Positions 54,505 to 64,000 of a stretch of 64,000 nt of DNA are shown here, piece by piece. The notes beneath the pieces are model-generated. The model worked only from the letters and a program-made list of their open reading frames with translations. It had not been told where the DNA came from and did not search any database. Source of the DNA: Doris montereyensis. Lineage: Eukaryota; Mollusca; Gastropoda; Nudibranchia; Dorididae. Numbering within the stretch: the first letter of the stretch is position 1; the number at the start of each line of letters is the position of its first letter. Made by a program: the position numbers and the translations under genes. The stretch spans positions 235,001-299,000 of the forward strand of contig JAXRKP010000191.1 in the NCBI GenBank assembly GCA_037039925.1, written 5' to 3'.

Positions 54505-56880
54505 CTTTCTTTCTTTCTTTCTTTATCAGTTCCCATTCTACTTTTCGGTGTATGGGTTCTTTCTTTCTTTATCAGTTCCCATTCTACCTTTCGGTGTATG
54601 GGTTTTCTTTCTTTCTTTATCAGTTCCCATTCTACCTTTGATTGTATGGGTTCTTTTTCTTTCTTTATCAGTTTCCCATTCTACCTTTCGGTGTATGGGT
54701 TCTTTCTTCTTTATCAGTTCCCATTCTACCTTCGGTGTATGGGTTCTTCTTTCTTTATCAGTTCCCATTCTACCTTCGGGTGTATGGGTTCTTTTTTCTT
54801 TTCTTTATCAGTTCCCATTCTACCTTTCGGTGTATGGGTTCTTTCTTTCTTTATCAGTTCCCATTCACCTTTCGGTGTATGGGTTCTTTCTTTCTTTGTC
54901 AGTTTCCATTCTACCTTTCAGTGTATGGGTTCTCTTTCTTTCAGATTCCATTCGAGGTGATCTTTCTTTCTTTATCCATTCTACCTTCGTGTATGGGTTC
55001 TTTCTTTCTTTATCAGTTCCCATTCTACCTTTCGGTGTATGGGTTCTTTCTTTCTTTATCAGTTCCTATTCTACCTTTCGGTGTATGGGTTTTTCTTTCT
55101 TTTATCAGTTCCCATTCTACCTTTCGGTGTATGGGTTCTTTCTTTCTTTATCAGTTCCCATTCTACCTTTCGGTGTATGGGTTACCGAGGTGATTCTTTC
55201 TTTCTTTTTATCAGTTCCCATTCTACCTTCGGTGTATGGATTCTTTCTTTCTTTCTTTATCAGTTCCCATTCTACCTTTCGGTGTGGGTTCAGATGCCTG
55301 AGGATCTTTTTTTTTATCAGTTCCCATTCTACCTTTCGGTGTATGGGTTCTTTCTTCTTTCTTTATCAGTTCCCATTCACATTTTCGGTGTATGGGTTCT
55401 TGATCTTTCTTTCTTTCTTTATCAGTTCCCATTCTACCTTTCGGTGTATGGGTTCTTTCTTTCTTTCTTTATCAGTTCCCATTCTACCTTCGGTGTATGG
55501 GTTCTTTCTTTATCAGTTCCATTCTACCTTTCAGTGTATGGGTTCTTTCTTTCTTTATCAGTTCACATTCTACCTTTCGGTGTATGGGTTCTTTCTTTCT
55601 TTATCAGTTCTTCATTCTACCTTTCGTGTATGGGTTCTTTTTTTCTTTATCAGTTCTCATTCTACCTTTCGGTGTATGGGTGATCTTTCTTTATCAGTTC
55701 CCATTCTACCTTTCGGTGTATGGGTTCAGATGTCTGAAATTCTTTCTTTCTTTATCAGTTCCCATTCTACCTTTCGGTGTATGGGTTCTTTCTTTCTTTT
55801 ATCAGTTCCCATTCTACCTTTCGTGTATGGATTCTTTCTTCTTTATCAGTTCCCATTCTACCTTTGGGTGTCCCATTCATTCTTTCTTTATCAGTTCCCA
55901 TTCTACCTTTCGAGATGATTCTTTCTTTCTTTATCAGTTCCCATTCTACCTTTCGGTGTGCGGGTTCAGATTCTTTATCAGTTCCCATTGACCTTTCGGT
56001 GTATGGATTCTTTCTTTATCAGTTCCCATTCTACCTTTCGGTGTATGGATTCTTTCTTTTCTTTATCAGTTCCCATTCTACCTTTCGGTGTATGGGTTCT
56101 TTCTTTTCTTTATCAGTTCCCATTCTACCTTTCGGTATGTATGAGGTGATCTTTCTTTCTTTCTTTATCAGTTCCTATTCTACCTTTCGGTGTTCAGATG
56201 GGTTCTTTCTTTCTTTATCAGTTCCTATTCTACCTTTCGGTGTATGGGTTCTTTCTTTCTTTATCAGTTCCTATTCTACCTTTGGGTGATGCCCGAGGTT
56301 CTTTCTTTCTTTATCAGTTCTATTCTACCTTTCGGTCGAGATAATCTTTCTTTCTTTCTTTTATCAGTTACCATTCTACCTTCGTGTATGGGTTCTTTCT
56401 TTCTTTATCAGTTCCTATTCTACCTTTCGGTGTATGGGTTCAGATGCCCGAGATGATCTTTCTTTTATCAGTTCCCATTCTACCTTTCGGTGTATGGGTT
56501 GGGTTCTTTCTTCTTTATCAGATTCCTATTCTACCTTTCGGTGGCGGGTTCAGATGCCCGAGGTGATCTTTCTTTCTTTCTTTATCAGTTCCTATTCTAC
56601 CTTTCGGTGTATGGGTTGGGTTCTTTCTTTCTTTATCAGTTCTATTCTACCTTTCGGTGTATGATTCTTTCTTTCTTTTTCTTTATCAGTTCCTATTCTA
56701 CCTTTCGGTGTATGGGTTCAGATGCCCGAGATGATCTTTCTTTCTTCTTTATCAGTTCCTATTCTACCTTTCGGTGTATGGGTTCAGATTTCTTTCAGGA
56801 TTTCTGTATCGAGTTCCCATTCAGATGCTCGAGATAATCTTTCTTTCTTTCTTTATCGAGGTTACCATTCTACCTTTCGG
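54505..56880. repeat. 46-47-bp array derived from a LINE 3' terminus
   Basis: About 50 copies of TTCTTTATCAGTTCCCATTC, TACCTTTCGGTGTATGGGTT and a variable (TTTC)n spacer. Some units extend into CAGATGCCCGAGATGATC, which is the next LINE 3' UTR text seen at 38885-38905. The right end continues directly into LINE body at 56880. The long Phe/Ser/Leu-rich open frames on the plus strand (up to 518 codons) are repeat translations. Confidence 0.95.
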
Positions 56881-57436
56881 TGAGGGTTCAGCATGTATAC
56901 TGATTTAGCGATCTATTCTTCACTCTGTTTACATGCCCAAACCATCTCAATTTTCCGTTTCCTTCTTAGTTTTATGACATCTGCTTTCAATGCCTCTTTT
57001 ATATCTTGTGTTTCTGATTTTGTCTCGCTTTTAATCTTTACCTTGAGCGTTAGATTTTTTATTTCAGCCTGATTCTATTGTCATTCACTCTGTTTCCAGG
57101 TTAAACCATCTCCATTGAGGTTTCTATCTTAGTTAAAATGACATCTGTATACTGCCATTTTAGTTTTTGTTGACACTCTTCTTAGATTTTTATTTCAGCT
57201 GCCTGTACTTTTACCTCTCAATTGTCCAGGTTTCGCTCGTACAAATAAAACATTGCACTTGCCTGACATTTTGTTTACCTACAATTGCCTTTCGTACACA
57301 TTGCACTTCACGGCTTCTCTTGTTTTCCTCTGTTAATCATTACTCTAGGTAATTGTAGCTTTGAACTTGTTCTAAATTCTCCCTGCCCAATTTAAGATTT
57401 TGTGTTTTTTTCCTTCCCTAGTTACTAGCATTGTTC

Positions 57437-57799
57437 TGTAATACGAAGGAGCCACAGTGGAGGAAGTCAAAGGTGAAATATGACAATAAGTGACAACTCC
57501 ACTAATAAAGACAGAGCAAACACGTGACGTTTCGGGGTATAACCCTTCGTCAGACAACAAACGAGAAATATTTAGAATCTAGATCTAGTAATACCTCCGG
57601 CATCACACAATGTGATGTCAGAAGAAAAACATAAAGGAGAAAGAAAGAGAAAAAAGGCAGTGATGTTAAGAAACGGCAGTGTGGGGGGGTGTGTGAAAAA
57701 AGAGTGAGAGTGGAAGGTTCAGATCCAGAATGAAATAAAAATATGAAAATAAGTAAGTAATAAAAAGGTGAGAAGGAGATAGAGAGAATGAGAGAAATA

Positions 57800-57863
<64 letters not shown>

Positions 57864-57928
57864 AGGGAGAGGGAGAGAGAGAGAGGAGGAGAGGGAGGAG
57901 AGAGGGAGAGGGAGGGAGAGGGAGAGGG

Positions 57929-58008
<80 letters not shown>

Positions 58009-58866
58009 GAGAGAGAGAGAGAAAGAAAGAAAACAGGCAGGGTAGAAAGAAAGGGAGGAGAGACGTGTGAGTATGGGAAACAAGAACGAAAAAATAGAAA
58101 CAAGAGCTAATAAGAAGAAATGATAGGATAAATGTAAATTAAATCTATCTCACTGTTGAGATTTAAATGTGAATTAAATCTATATCTCACTGGGTCTTGG
58201 ATGGCAACAGCTAGTCCTAACTGGCATTTTTTTTTGAAATTTCAGATAAGTTGTTTACTCTCCTTCCTTATTACATCGATTAATTTGTAATTTATGCACT
58301 CACTTTTGTGGTGTAAATTTTGTCTTGATTGATACTTGCTTTCATTCATTATCTATCATTTCTTCATTCTAGACCCAGTGAGATATAGATCTAATCTTAC
58401 ATTTATCCTACCTTCTTTCTACCCAGTGAGATATGATCTATTCTTACATTTATCCATGGTTACAATGAGTCATTGACTGTTTACCTTGATCTGAGGGTGC
58501 TAACATGGTTACAATGAGTCATTGACTGTTTACCTTCTCTCTCTCTCTCTCTCTCTCTCCCTCTCTATTTCTCTCATTCTCTCTATCTCCTTCTACCTTT
58601 TATTACTTACTTATTTTCATATTTCATTCTAGATCTGAACCTTCCACTCGCCTCTTTTCACACCCCCCCACACTGACGTTTCTTAACATCACTGCCTTTT
58701 TCTTTCTTTCTTTCTCCTTTATGTTTTTCTTTGACATCAAATTGTGTTAAAATGAGTATTACTTAGATCTAGACTACTCTGTCTTTATTAATAGTTGTTT
58801 GTTTAGCATTGATCTGCGAATTTAGTCTCACGTGTTTGCTCTGTCTGCTAATTCATTATTTCATAT
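57437..58866. mobile_element. Foldback-like insertion with long inverted repeats
   Basis: The left arm (57590-57830) is the inverted counterpart of the right arm (58540-58790). Shared text on one strand or the other includes AGATCTGAACCTTCCACT, TTTCTTAACATCACTGCC, TTATTACTTACTTATTTTCA and CACGTGTTTGCTCTGTC. The arms grade into (GA)n and (CT)n tracts. A smaller inverted pair lies inside (GGATAAATGTAAATTAAATC near 58127, GACCCAGTGAGATATAGATC near 58373). It interrupts LINE sequence between GTTACTAGCATTGTTCTG and TTTTCTTTGCATTTAGTC. Confidence 0.8.
57788..58030. repeat. (GA)n tract
   Basis: About 240 bp of GA/GGGA within the left half of the foldback; the (CT)n counterpart at 58534-58575 is much shorter. 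Confidence 0.95.
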
Positions 58867-59435
58867 TTATGTCTGTTTTCTTTGCATTTAGTCTCATTCC
58901 CTTTTTAATTTTTATTCATTATGTTGATATTCGACTGAAGGTCACTTTCTGATTTTTCTAAACCGAACTAAATCATCGGCAAATGAAAACATTGATACAT
59001 TTCTGGTTTAAGCTTACATACCTACATTCATTTTCTTCATTTTTGTGGATGCCTTTGCTACTGAATTCACATATGTGAGAAACAAAAGAGGACTTAAACC
59101 TGTCTTACTCATATATCTACATCAAATTCTTCTTATACATTTCCAGCTACTCTCACTGATAAAAACTGTCTATTAAATTTTTGCCCTTCATTGTGTTCTT
59201 TTAAGGAATGCCATAGTTCATCACAGTGCCAAATGAGTTTTTCTAAGTCAAAACACAGGTACAATGAGTATTTTTCTATTATTTGTCTAATTGTAAATAT
59301 GTGGTCTTGTACATTTCTTCCTGGACTAAATCTCTCTGATGCTCTTCAATCTGATCCTGCTCTTTCCCGAGTCTCATTTCCAATATCCTAATATGTTTTT
59401 CCTAAACATTGTATAATTTCCTGACGAGGCCATCC

Positions 59436-59449
59436 TCCCCCCCTCTCCC

Positions 59450-59494
<45 letters not shown>

Positions 59495-59600
59495 ATGGTC
59501 CTAACATGGTTCCATCTCTGTCTGTCTGTCTGTCTGTCTGTCTGTTTACTCTCTGATCTCTCTTCCCTCTGGCTGTCTCTCTCTCTCTCTCTCTCTCTTA
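59436..59600. repeat. (CT)n and (CTGT)n tract
   Basis: Interrupted CT dinucleotides with a CTGT tetranucleotide run at 59516-59545. Confidence 0.95.
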
Positions 59601-59639
59601 CCTTGATCCCCGGCCCTGAGGGTGCTAACATCCGTCTTT

Positions 59640-60830
59640 TTAAATGAGCCATTGATAATACTGTTTACCTTGATCTGAAGGTGCTAACTTGGTATAACAA
59701 TGAGCCATTGACTGTTTACCTTGATCTGAGGGTGCGAGTTAACATGGTTACAATGAGTCATTGACTGCCTTGGATCTGTGACTAAAATGGTTAAAATGAC
59801 CTTGACTGTTTACCTGATCTGGCTGCTAACATGGTTAAAATGAGTCATTGACTGTTTACCTTGATCTGAGGGTGCTAAAATGGTTAAAATGAGCCATTGA
59901 TTACCTTGATCTAGCTAAAATGGTTAAAATTGACTGTTTACCTTGATCTAAAATGGTTACAATGAGTGACTGTTTACCTTGATCTGAGGGTGCTAACATG
60001 GTTAAAATGAGCCATTGACTGTTTACCTTGATCTGATGGTGCTAACATGGTTAAAATGAGCCATTGACTGTTTACCTTGATCTGAGGGTGCTAACATGGT
60101 TAAAATGAGCCATTGACTGTTTACCTTGATCTGAGGGTGCTAACATGGTTAAAATGAGCCATTGACTGTTTACCTTGATCTGAGGCTGCTAACATGGTTA
60201 AAATGAGCCATTGACTGTTTACCTTGATCTGAGGGTGCTAACATGATTAAAATGAGCCATTGACTGTTTACCTTGATCTGAGGGTGCTAACATGATTAAA
60301 ATGAGCCATTGACTGTTTACCTTGATCTGAAGGTGCTAACATGATTAAAATGAGCCATTGACTGTTTACCTTGATCTGAAGGTGCTAACATGATTAAATG
60401 AGCCATTGACTGTTTACCTTGGATCTGAAGGTGCTAACATGATTAAAATGAGCCATTGACTGTTTACCTTGATCTGAAGGTGCTAACATGATTAAAATGA
60501 GCCTTTATTGACTGTTTACCATTGACTGTTTACCTGAAGGTGCTAACATGATTAAAATGAGCCATTGACTGTTTACCTTGATCTATTTTTTAACATGATT
60601 AAAATGAGCCATTTGACTTTGATCTGAAGGTACTAACATGATTAAAATTGCCATTGACCTCAAGATCTGAAGGTGCTAACATGATTAAAATGAGCCATTG
60701 ACTGTTTACCTTGATCTGAAGGTCCTTGACTGTTTACCACAATAAGGTACTACCTTTGATTAAAAATGAGCCATTGACTGTTTACCTTGATCTGAAGGTG
60801 CTAACATGAATTGAAAATGGCAAAGATCTT
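59640..60830. repeat. 49-bp tandem repeat
   Basis: About 24 copies of AAAATGAGCCATTGACTGTT, TACCTTGATCTGAGGGTGCT and AACATGGTT. Left copies use ATGGTTA and right copies ATGATTA. Two more copies of this unit occur inside the foldback at about 58455-58535. Confidence 0.94.
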
Positions 60831-60904
60831 GACTTTTGCTATCTGGTACTTTACATCGGGATGATTATCCTTTTTTTATATTGTTATTTTTTATTATTGA
60901 AAAA

Positions 60905-61652
60905 ATATTAATACATAATACACTGTGTGAACCTACAAGGTAAGATACACCTTTGTATAATACACTGTGTGAACCTACAAGGTAAGATACACCTTTGTAC
61001 AATAATACACTGTGTGAACCTACAAGGTAAGATACACCTTTGTATAATACACTGTGTGAACCTACAAGGTAAGATACACCTTTGTATAATACACTGTGTG
61101 AACATACAAGGTAAGATACACCTTTGTATAATACACTGTGTGAACCTACAAGGTAAAATACACCTTTGTATAATACACTGTGTGAACCTACAAGGTAAAA
61201 TACACCTTTGTATAATACACTGTGTGAACCTACAAGGTAAAATACACCTTTGTATAATACACTGTGTGAACCTACAAAGGTAAGATACACCTTTGTATAA
61301 TACACTGTGTGAACCTATGTGAACCTACAAGGTAAGATACACCTTTGTATAATACACTGTGTGAACCTACAAGGTAAGATACACCTTTGTATAATACACT
61401 GTGTGAACATACAAGGTAAGATACACCTTTGTATAATACACTGTGTGAACATACAAGGTAAGATACACCTTTGTATAATACACTGTGTGAACCTACAAGG
61501 TAAAATACACCTTTGTATAATACACTGTGTGAACCTACAAGGTAAAATACACCTTTGTATAATACACTGTGTAGACATACAATGTAAGATATGCCTTTGT
61601 ATAATACACTGTGTGAACATACAAGGTAAGATACACCTTTGCATAATAAATG
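60905..61652 (+). repeat. 42-bp minisatellite with a splice-donor motif in each unit
   Basis: About 17-18 copies of TAATACACTGTGTGAACCTA, CAAGGTAAGATACACCTTTG and TA. Most plus-strand units contain CAAG|GTAAGA, a close match to the 5' splice consensus; some carry GTAAAA. The unit length is a multiple of three, producing open frames on both strands. Confidence 0.95.
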
Positions 61653-61654
61653 GG

Positions 61655-62510
61655 ATGCGCTGCGTGCTTGTGTTTCAGATCTGTATACATGTACCTGCTT
61701 GAAATCACTGTTAGGAATAAATTAATGTTATAGTATATACCAATACGTCACATTACACAACTTTTCAGACCTAATATGGTAAAATCCTGAAGGCTTCTAT
61801 TTGTTTTACTTTTATCACTTCTTAATCATAATCGTAAGTGTAAACTAGTCACATCTGTTTTTTGATAAGACAAACAATCTGTCGATATCACATTTTCAAA
61901 GTGCTTTCTACCTTTTCTACTCCTATGGGTAACTTTAGAGAAATGGGTTACCGTAGTTTTGCCTGCCACGCCCTAACAGTCATCGTGAATGAAGGCAAAT
62001 GTCTGTCTTGAGCGCACGCGCCGAAGTATGGTTATCCGTATAGGTTAGAAATCGGAAAACGCGTTTTAAAAATTAAAAAAATAAAATAAATTTGAACCGG
62101 TTAGCACCCTTCTAGAAAGGTAAACAATGGCTAATTTTACTCCTTATACACTGCAGATTAATGTACAAAAGGGGGAACATTTATGTTGCAATTAGTTAGA
62201 GGTTCAATGTTATCGTTACTGGACTATTAGTAGAGTGCATTGTTTTACTTTGTGTTTAGCAAAGTGAGCTAGTGTTTTGATGGTTTTAGTTTATTTGTGG
62301 CTTAGTTAGTAGACTGATGGAAGAACGATTGGTATCAATGGATTGGGGAGACAAAGACTTCTCATTAACATTATTGTCATAACGATCTTTCTTTTTGTAG
62401 CCTTTTATTTTAACTATTTTCCCAAATTGTAAATGGTCTTAACACCCCTTAGCTCATACTTAAATATATTTTATGTGGAAATTAAAGCAAGTTAGATATT
62501 GATACTTTGT
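61655..62510. other. No gene recognised
   Basis: AT-rich unique sequence with short frames only; nothing recognised. Confidence 0.5.
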
Positions 62511-62515
62511 CAGGA

Positions 62516-62981
62516 TGTAGCCCATGTTGTCCCCATGCACTGGTCTACATTTAATAATGTTGGGCCATGTTATTATTATTGTATTAATGTTATGCCACGG
62601 CTGGTCTCTCTCAGTTCTCAGTTGGAATATGGATAGTTTTTGCCGGCGCGTGACGTAGAAGCTTTCTTAGACGCCCGCGCGATGCCTATATAAAGAGGTC
62701 GCCAGGGCGATCTGGGAGAATAGAATAGAACAGGAATTGAAAGAGACTTGAGAGAGACGCCCATCAAGAATTCGCCAGTGATAAAGTGAGAGACCGTTGT
62801 ATTTGTATTATTGTTACTATTATCATTATTTAGGCATAGTCCTGTCTACTACACTAGATGTACCTCCAATTGAGGGAATACTTTTGATGAATGAATGAAT
62901 TATTAAATATGTCGCCAACCACGAACGATTTGTCTTGGAATTGGATCTATTCGAATTTGTCCTGAGCTCGGTGAGCCATCA
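62516..62981 (+). mobile_element. Possible solo LTR
   Basis: A segment starting TGTAGCCCATG and ending GAGCCATCA (TG..CA), with a TATA box in CCTATATAAAG at about 62686 preceded by a GC-rich CGGCGCGTGACGT stretch. Flanking CAGGA and CAGTA would be an imperfect 5-bp target duplication. No primer-binding site or coding region follows, so it would be a solo LTR. An alternative is a cellular promoter. Borders are uncertain; TGTTGGGCC at 62558 is another possible start. Confidence 0.4.
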
Positions 62982-63044
62982 CAGTATGGAGTAGAAAAAG
63001 ACAAACAGTGAGGCAAGGGGCATGTCGGAAGTTAATGTAATGTC

Positions 63045-63195
63045 ACAAGATAATATGAAAGCCCCATAGGAACAAAGACGAGACAAACACAAGGAATAGA
63101 CAGAAAAAAAAATCATGGCTACCATGGGGATCGAACCTGCACCCATCGCCTCGCCATGAAAAGAAAGCGTGCTACCAACCGAGCTAACTACGCGT
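63045..63195 (-). mobile_element. tRNA-derived SINE, family 4
   Basis: It matches 43850-44015: AATATGAAAGCCCCATAGGA, ACAAAGACGAGACAAACAC, CCATGGGGATCGAACC (antisense B-box), CACCCATCGCCTCGCCATGA, AAAGAAAGCGTGCTACC and GAGCTAACTACGC. It lacks about 18 bp of the head present in the other copy. Confidence 0.85.
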
Positions 63196-63197
63196 AG

Positions 63198-63347
63198 TAT
63201 CCATCTATATCTATCTATTTATCTATCTATATATATATATCAATCTATCTGTCTGTCTGTCTATCTATCTATCTGTCTATCTATCTATATGTCTGTTTGT
63301 CTACATATCTATCTATCTATCTATCTATCTACCTACCTATCTATCTA

Positions 63348-63378
<31 letters not shown>

Positions 63379-63435
63379 GTCTTTCTAAATATCTATCTGT
63401 TTATGAATTTATCTATCTATCTAAATATATATCTA
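63198..63435. repeat. (CTAT)n / (CTGT)n microsatellite
   Basis: Interrupted tetranucleotide tract directly after the family 4 SINE. Confidence 0.95.
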
Positions 63436-63438
63436 CAC

Positions 63439-63439
<1 letters not shown>

Positions 63440-63493
<54 letters not shown>

Positions 63494-63555
63494 CCACTCT
63501 CTCTTTTTCTCTCTTTCTGTCGCTCTCTCTCTCTTTCTTTCTCCCTCTCCTCCTC

Positions 63556-63618
<63 letters not shown>
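63440..63618. repeat. (CT)n microsatellite
   Basis: Interrupted CT dinucleotide tract with a CTCCTCCTCCT segment. Confidence 0.95.
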
Positions 63619-63619
<1 letters not shown>

Positions 63620-64000
63620 TGTGCCTCATGTTTCTCGCTTACATACATACAATTTACACCACGCCAGAAGAAAATGAAAAGAAAAGGAAGAAGAAGAAAA
63701 AGAAGAAAGAGAAGATGCAGACAGACAGGCAGACGGAGACTGAGAAAATAGCGAAAAAATAGGGCTGAATTAGCGATAGAAAAGTCGAGCCGGGTGGCTT
63801 TGATGGACTGTTAGTGTTAGCGGATTAGTTTGACTGTCTACAACAGTTGAGTGTTCGGTTTATCGAAGCAGAAACTCTCTAACTCTCTATATTGTGATAG
63901 CTTGTTCCAAAATTAGGTGTTCGGATCCGAAATCTGGAATTTCCGGATTATTGTGTACAAATAAAGAAGAAAAACAATCCGTCCCAGCTGTCCTAGCTCA
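63620..64000. other. No gene recognised at the right edge
   Basis: A purine-rich GAAGAAGAAA stretch and then unique sequence ending with an AATAAAG motif near 63960. No coding signal was recognised. Confidence 0.4.

Larger units (their letters stand above)
56880..59400 (-). mobile_element. Second RTE-like LINE copy, interrupted by a foldback
   Basis: 56880-57436 corresponds to about 39045-39545 of the first copy, and 58867-59400 to about 39560-40135, in the same order and orientation. The active-site box at 58972-58983 reads FADD on the minus strand. The two pieces are separated by the 57437-58866 insertion. Both pieces carry many indels and internal rearrangements. The 3' end is expanded into the array at 54505-56880. 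Confidence 0.85.

Overview
This is eukaryotic, AT-rich, intron-rich and very repeat-rich DNA, most likely from a lophotrochozoan and perhaps a gastropod mollusc. The reasons are animal-type proteins split into small GT-AG exons, an RTE-type LINE, several tRNA-derived SINE families, frequent AGATCTA motifs and dense minisatellites. The species cannot be named from the sequence. Nothing bacterial, no rRNA, no convincing functional tRNA gene and no CRISPR array was seen.

Two protein-coding genes can be supported, and they converge. (1) The plus-strand gene at 1165-10884 is the 3' part of a phosphorylase b kinase gamma catalytic subunit gene (PHKG). Eight exons run from just before the HRDLK catalytic loop to the calmodulin-binding C-terminus; the N-terminal exons lie left of the window. 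(2) The minus-strand gene at 53228-44902 encodes an SRR1-like protein (SRRD). Exon 1 with the start codon, four further exons and the C-terminal exon are visible, and one internal exon was not found. All exons keep splice signals and compatible phases, but many carry 1-2 nt indels, mostly in homopolymers or short repeats. The likeliest cause is consensus error in a long-read assembly; decay into pseudogenes is the alternative.

Layout: 1-770 is a 36-bp array. 770-10930 is PHKG with introns full of minisatellites, SINEs and a LINE 3' end. 10930-22640 is intergenic, with 39-, 50- and 52-bp arrays. 22950-38477 is about 15.5 kb of a 19-bp satellite with a roughly 7-kb higher-order duplication. 38836-42185 is a nearly full-length, degenerate RTE-like LINE (minus), followed by other LINE fragments and SINEs. 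44902-53228 is SRRD, with transposons and a triplet-rich minisatellite in its introns. 53330-53950 is a TG/GA/GACA tract. 54505-59400 is a second LINE copy whose 3' end has expanded into a 2.4-kb array and whose body is interrupted by a 1.4-kb foldback. 59650-61650 holds two more arrays. 62516-62981 is a possible solo LTR. 63050-63630 is a SINE followed by tetra- and dinucleotide repeats.

The most notable patterns are these: LINE 3' termini have seeded kilobase arrays at two places; two minisatellites carry a 5' splice-donor motif in every unit, one of them visibly derived from the end of a PHKG exon; the LINE copy has a substituted catalytic residue; and a foldback shares its central unit with the neighbouring array.
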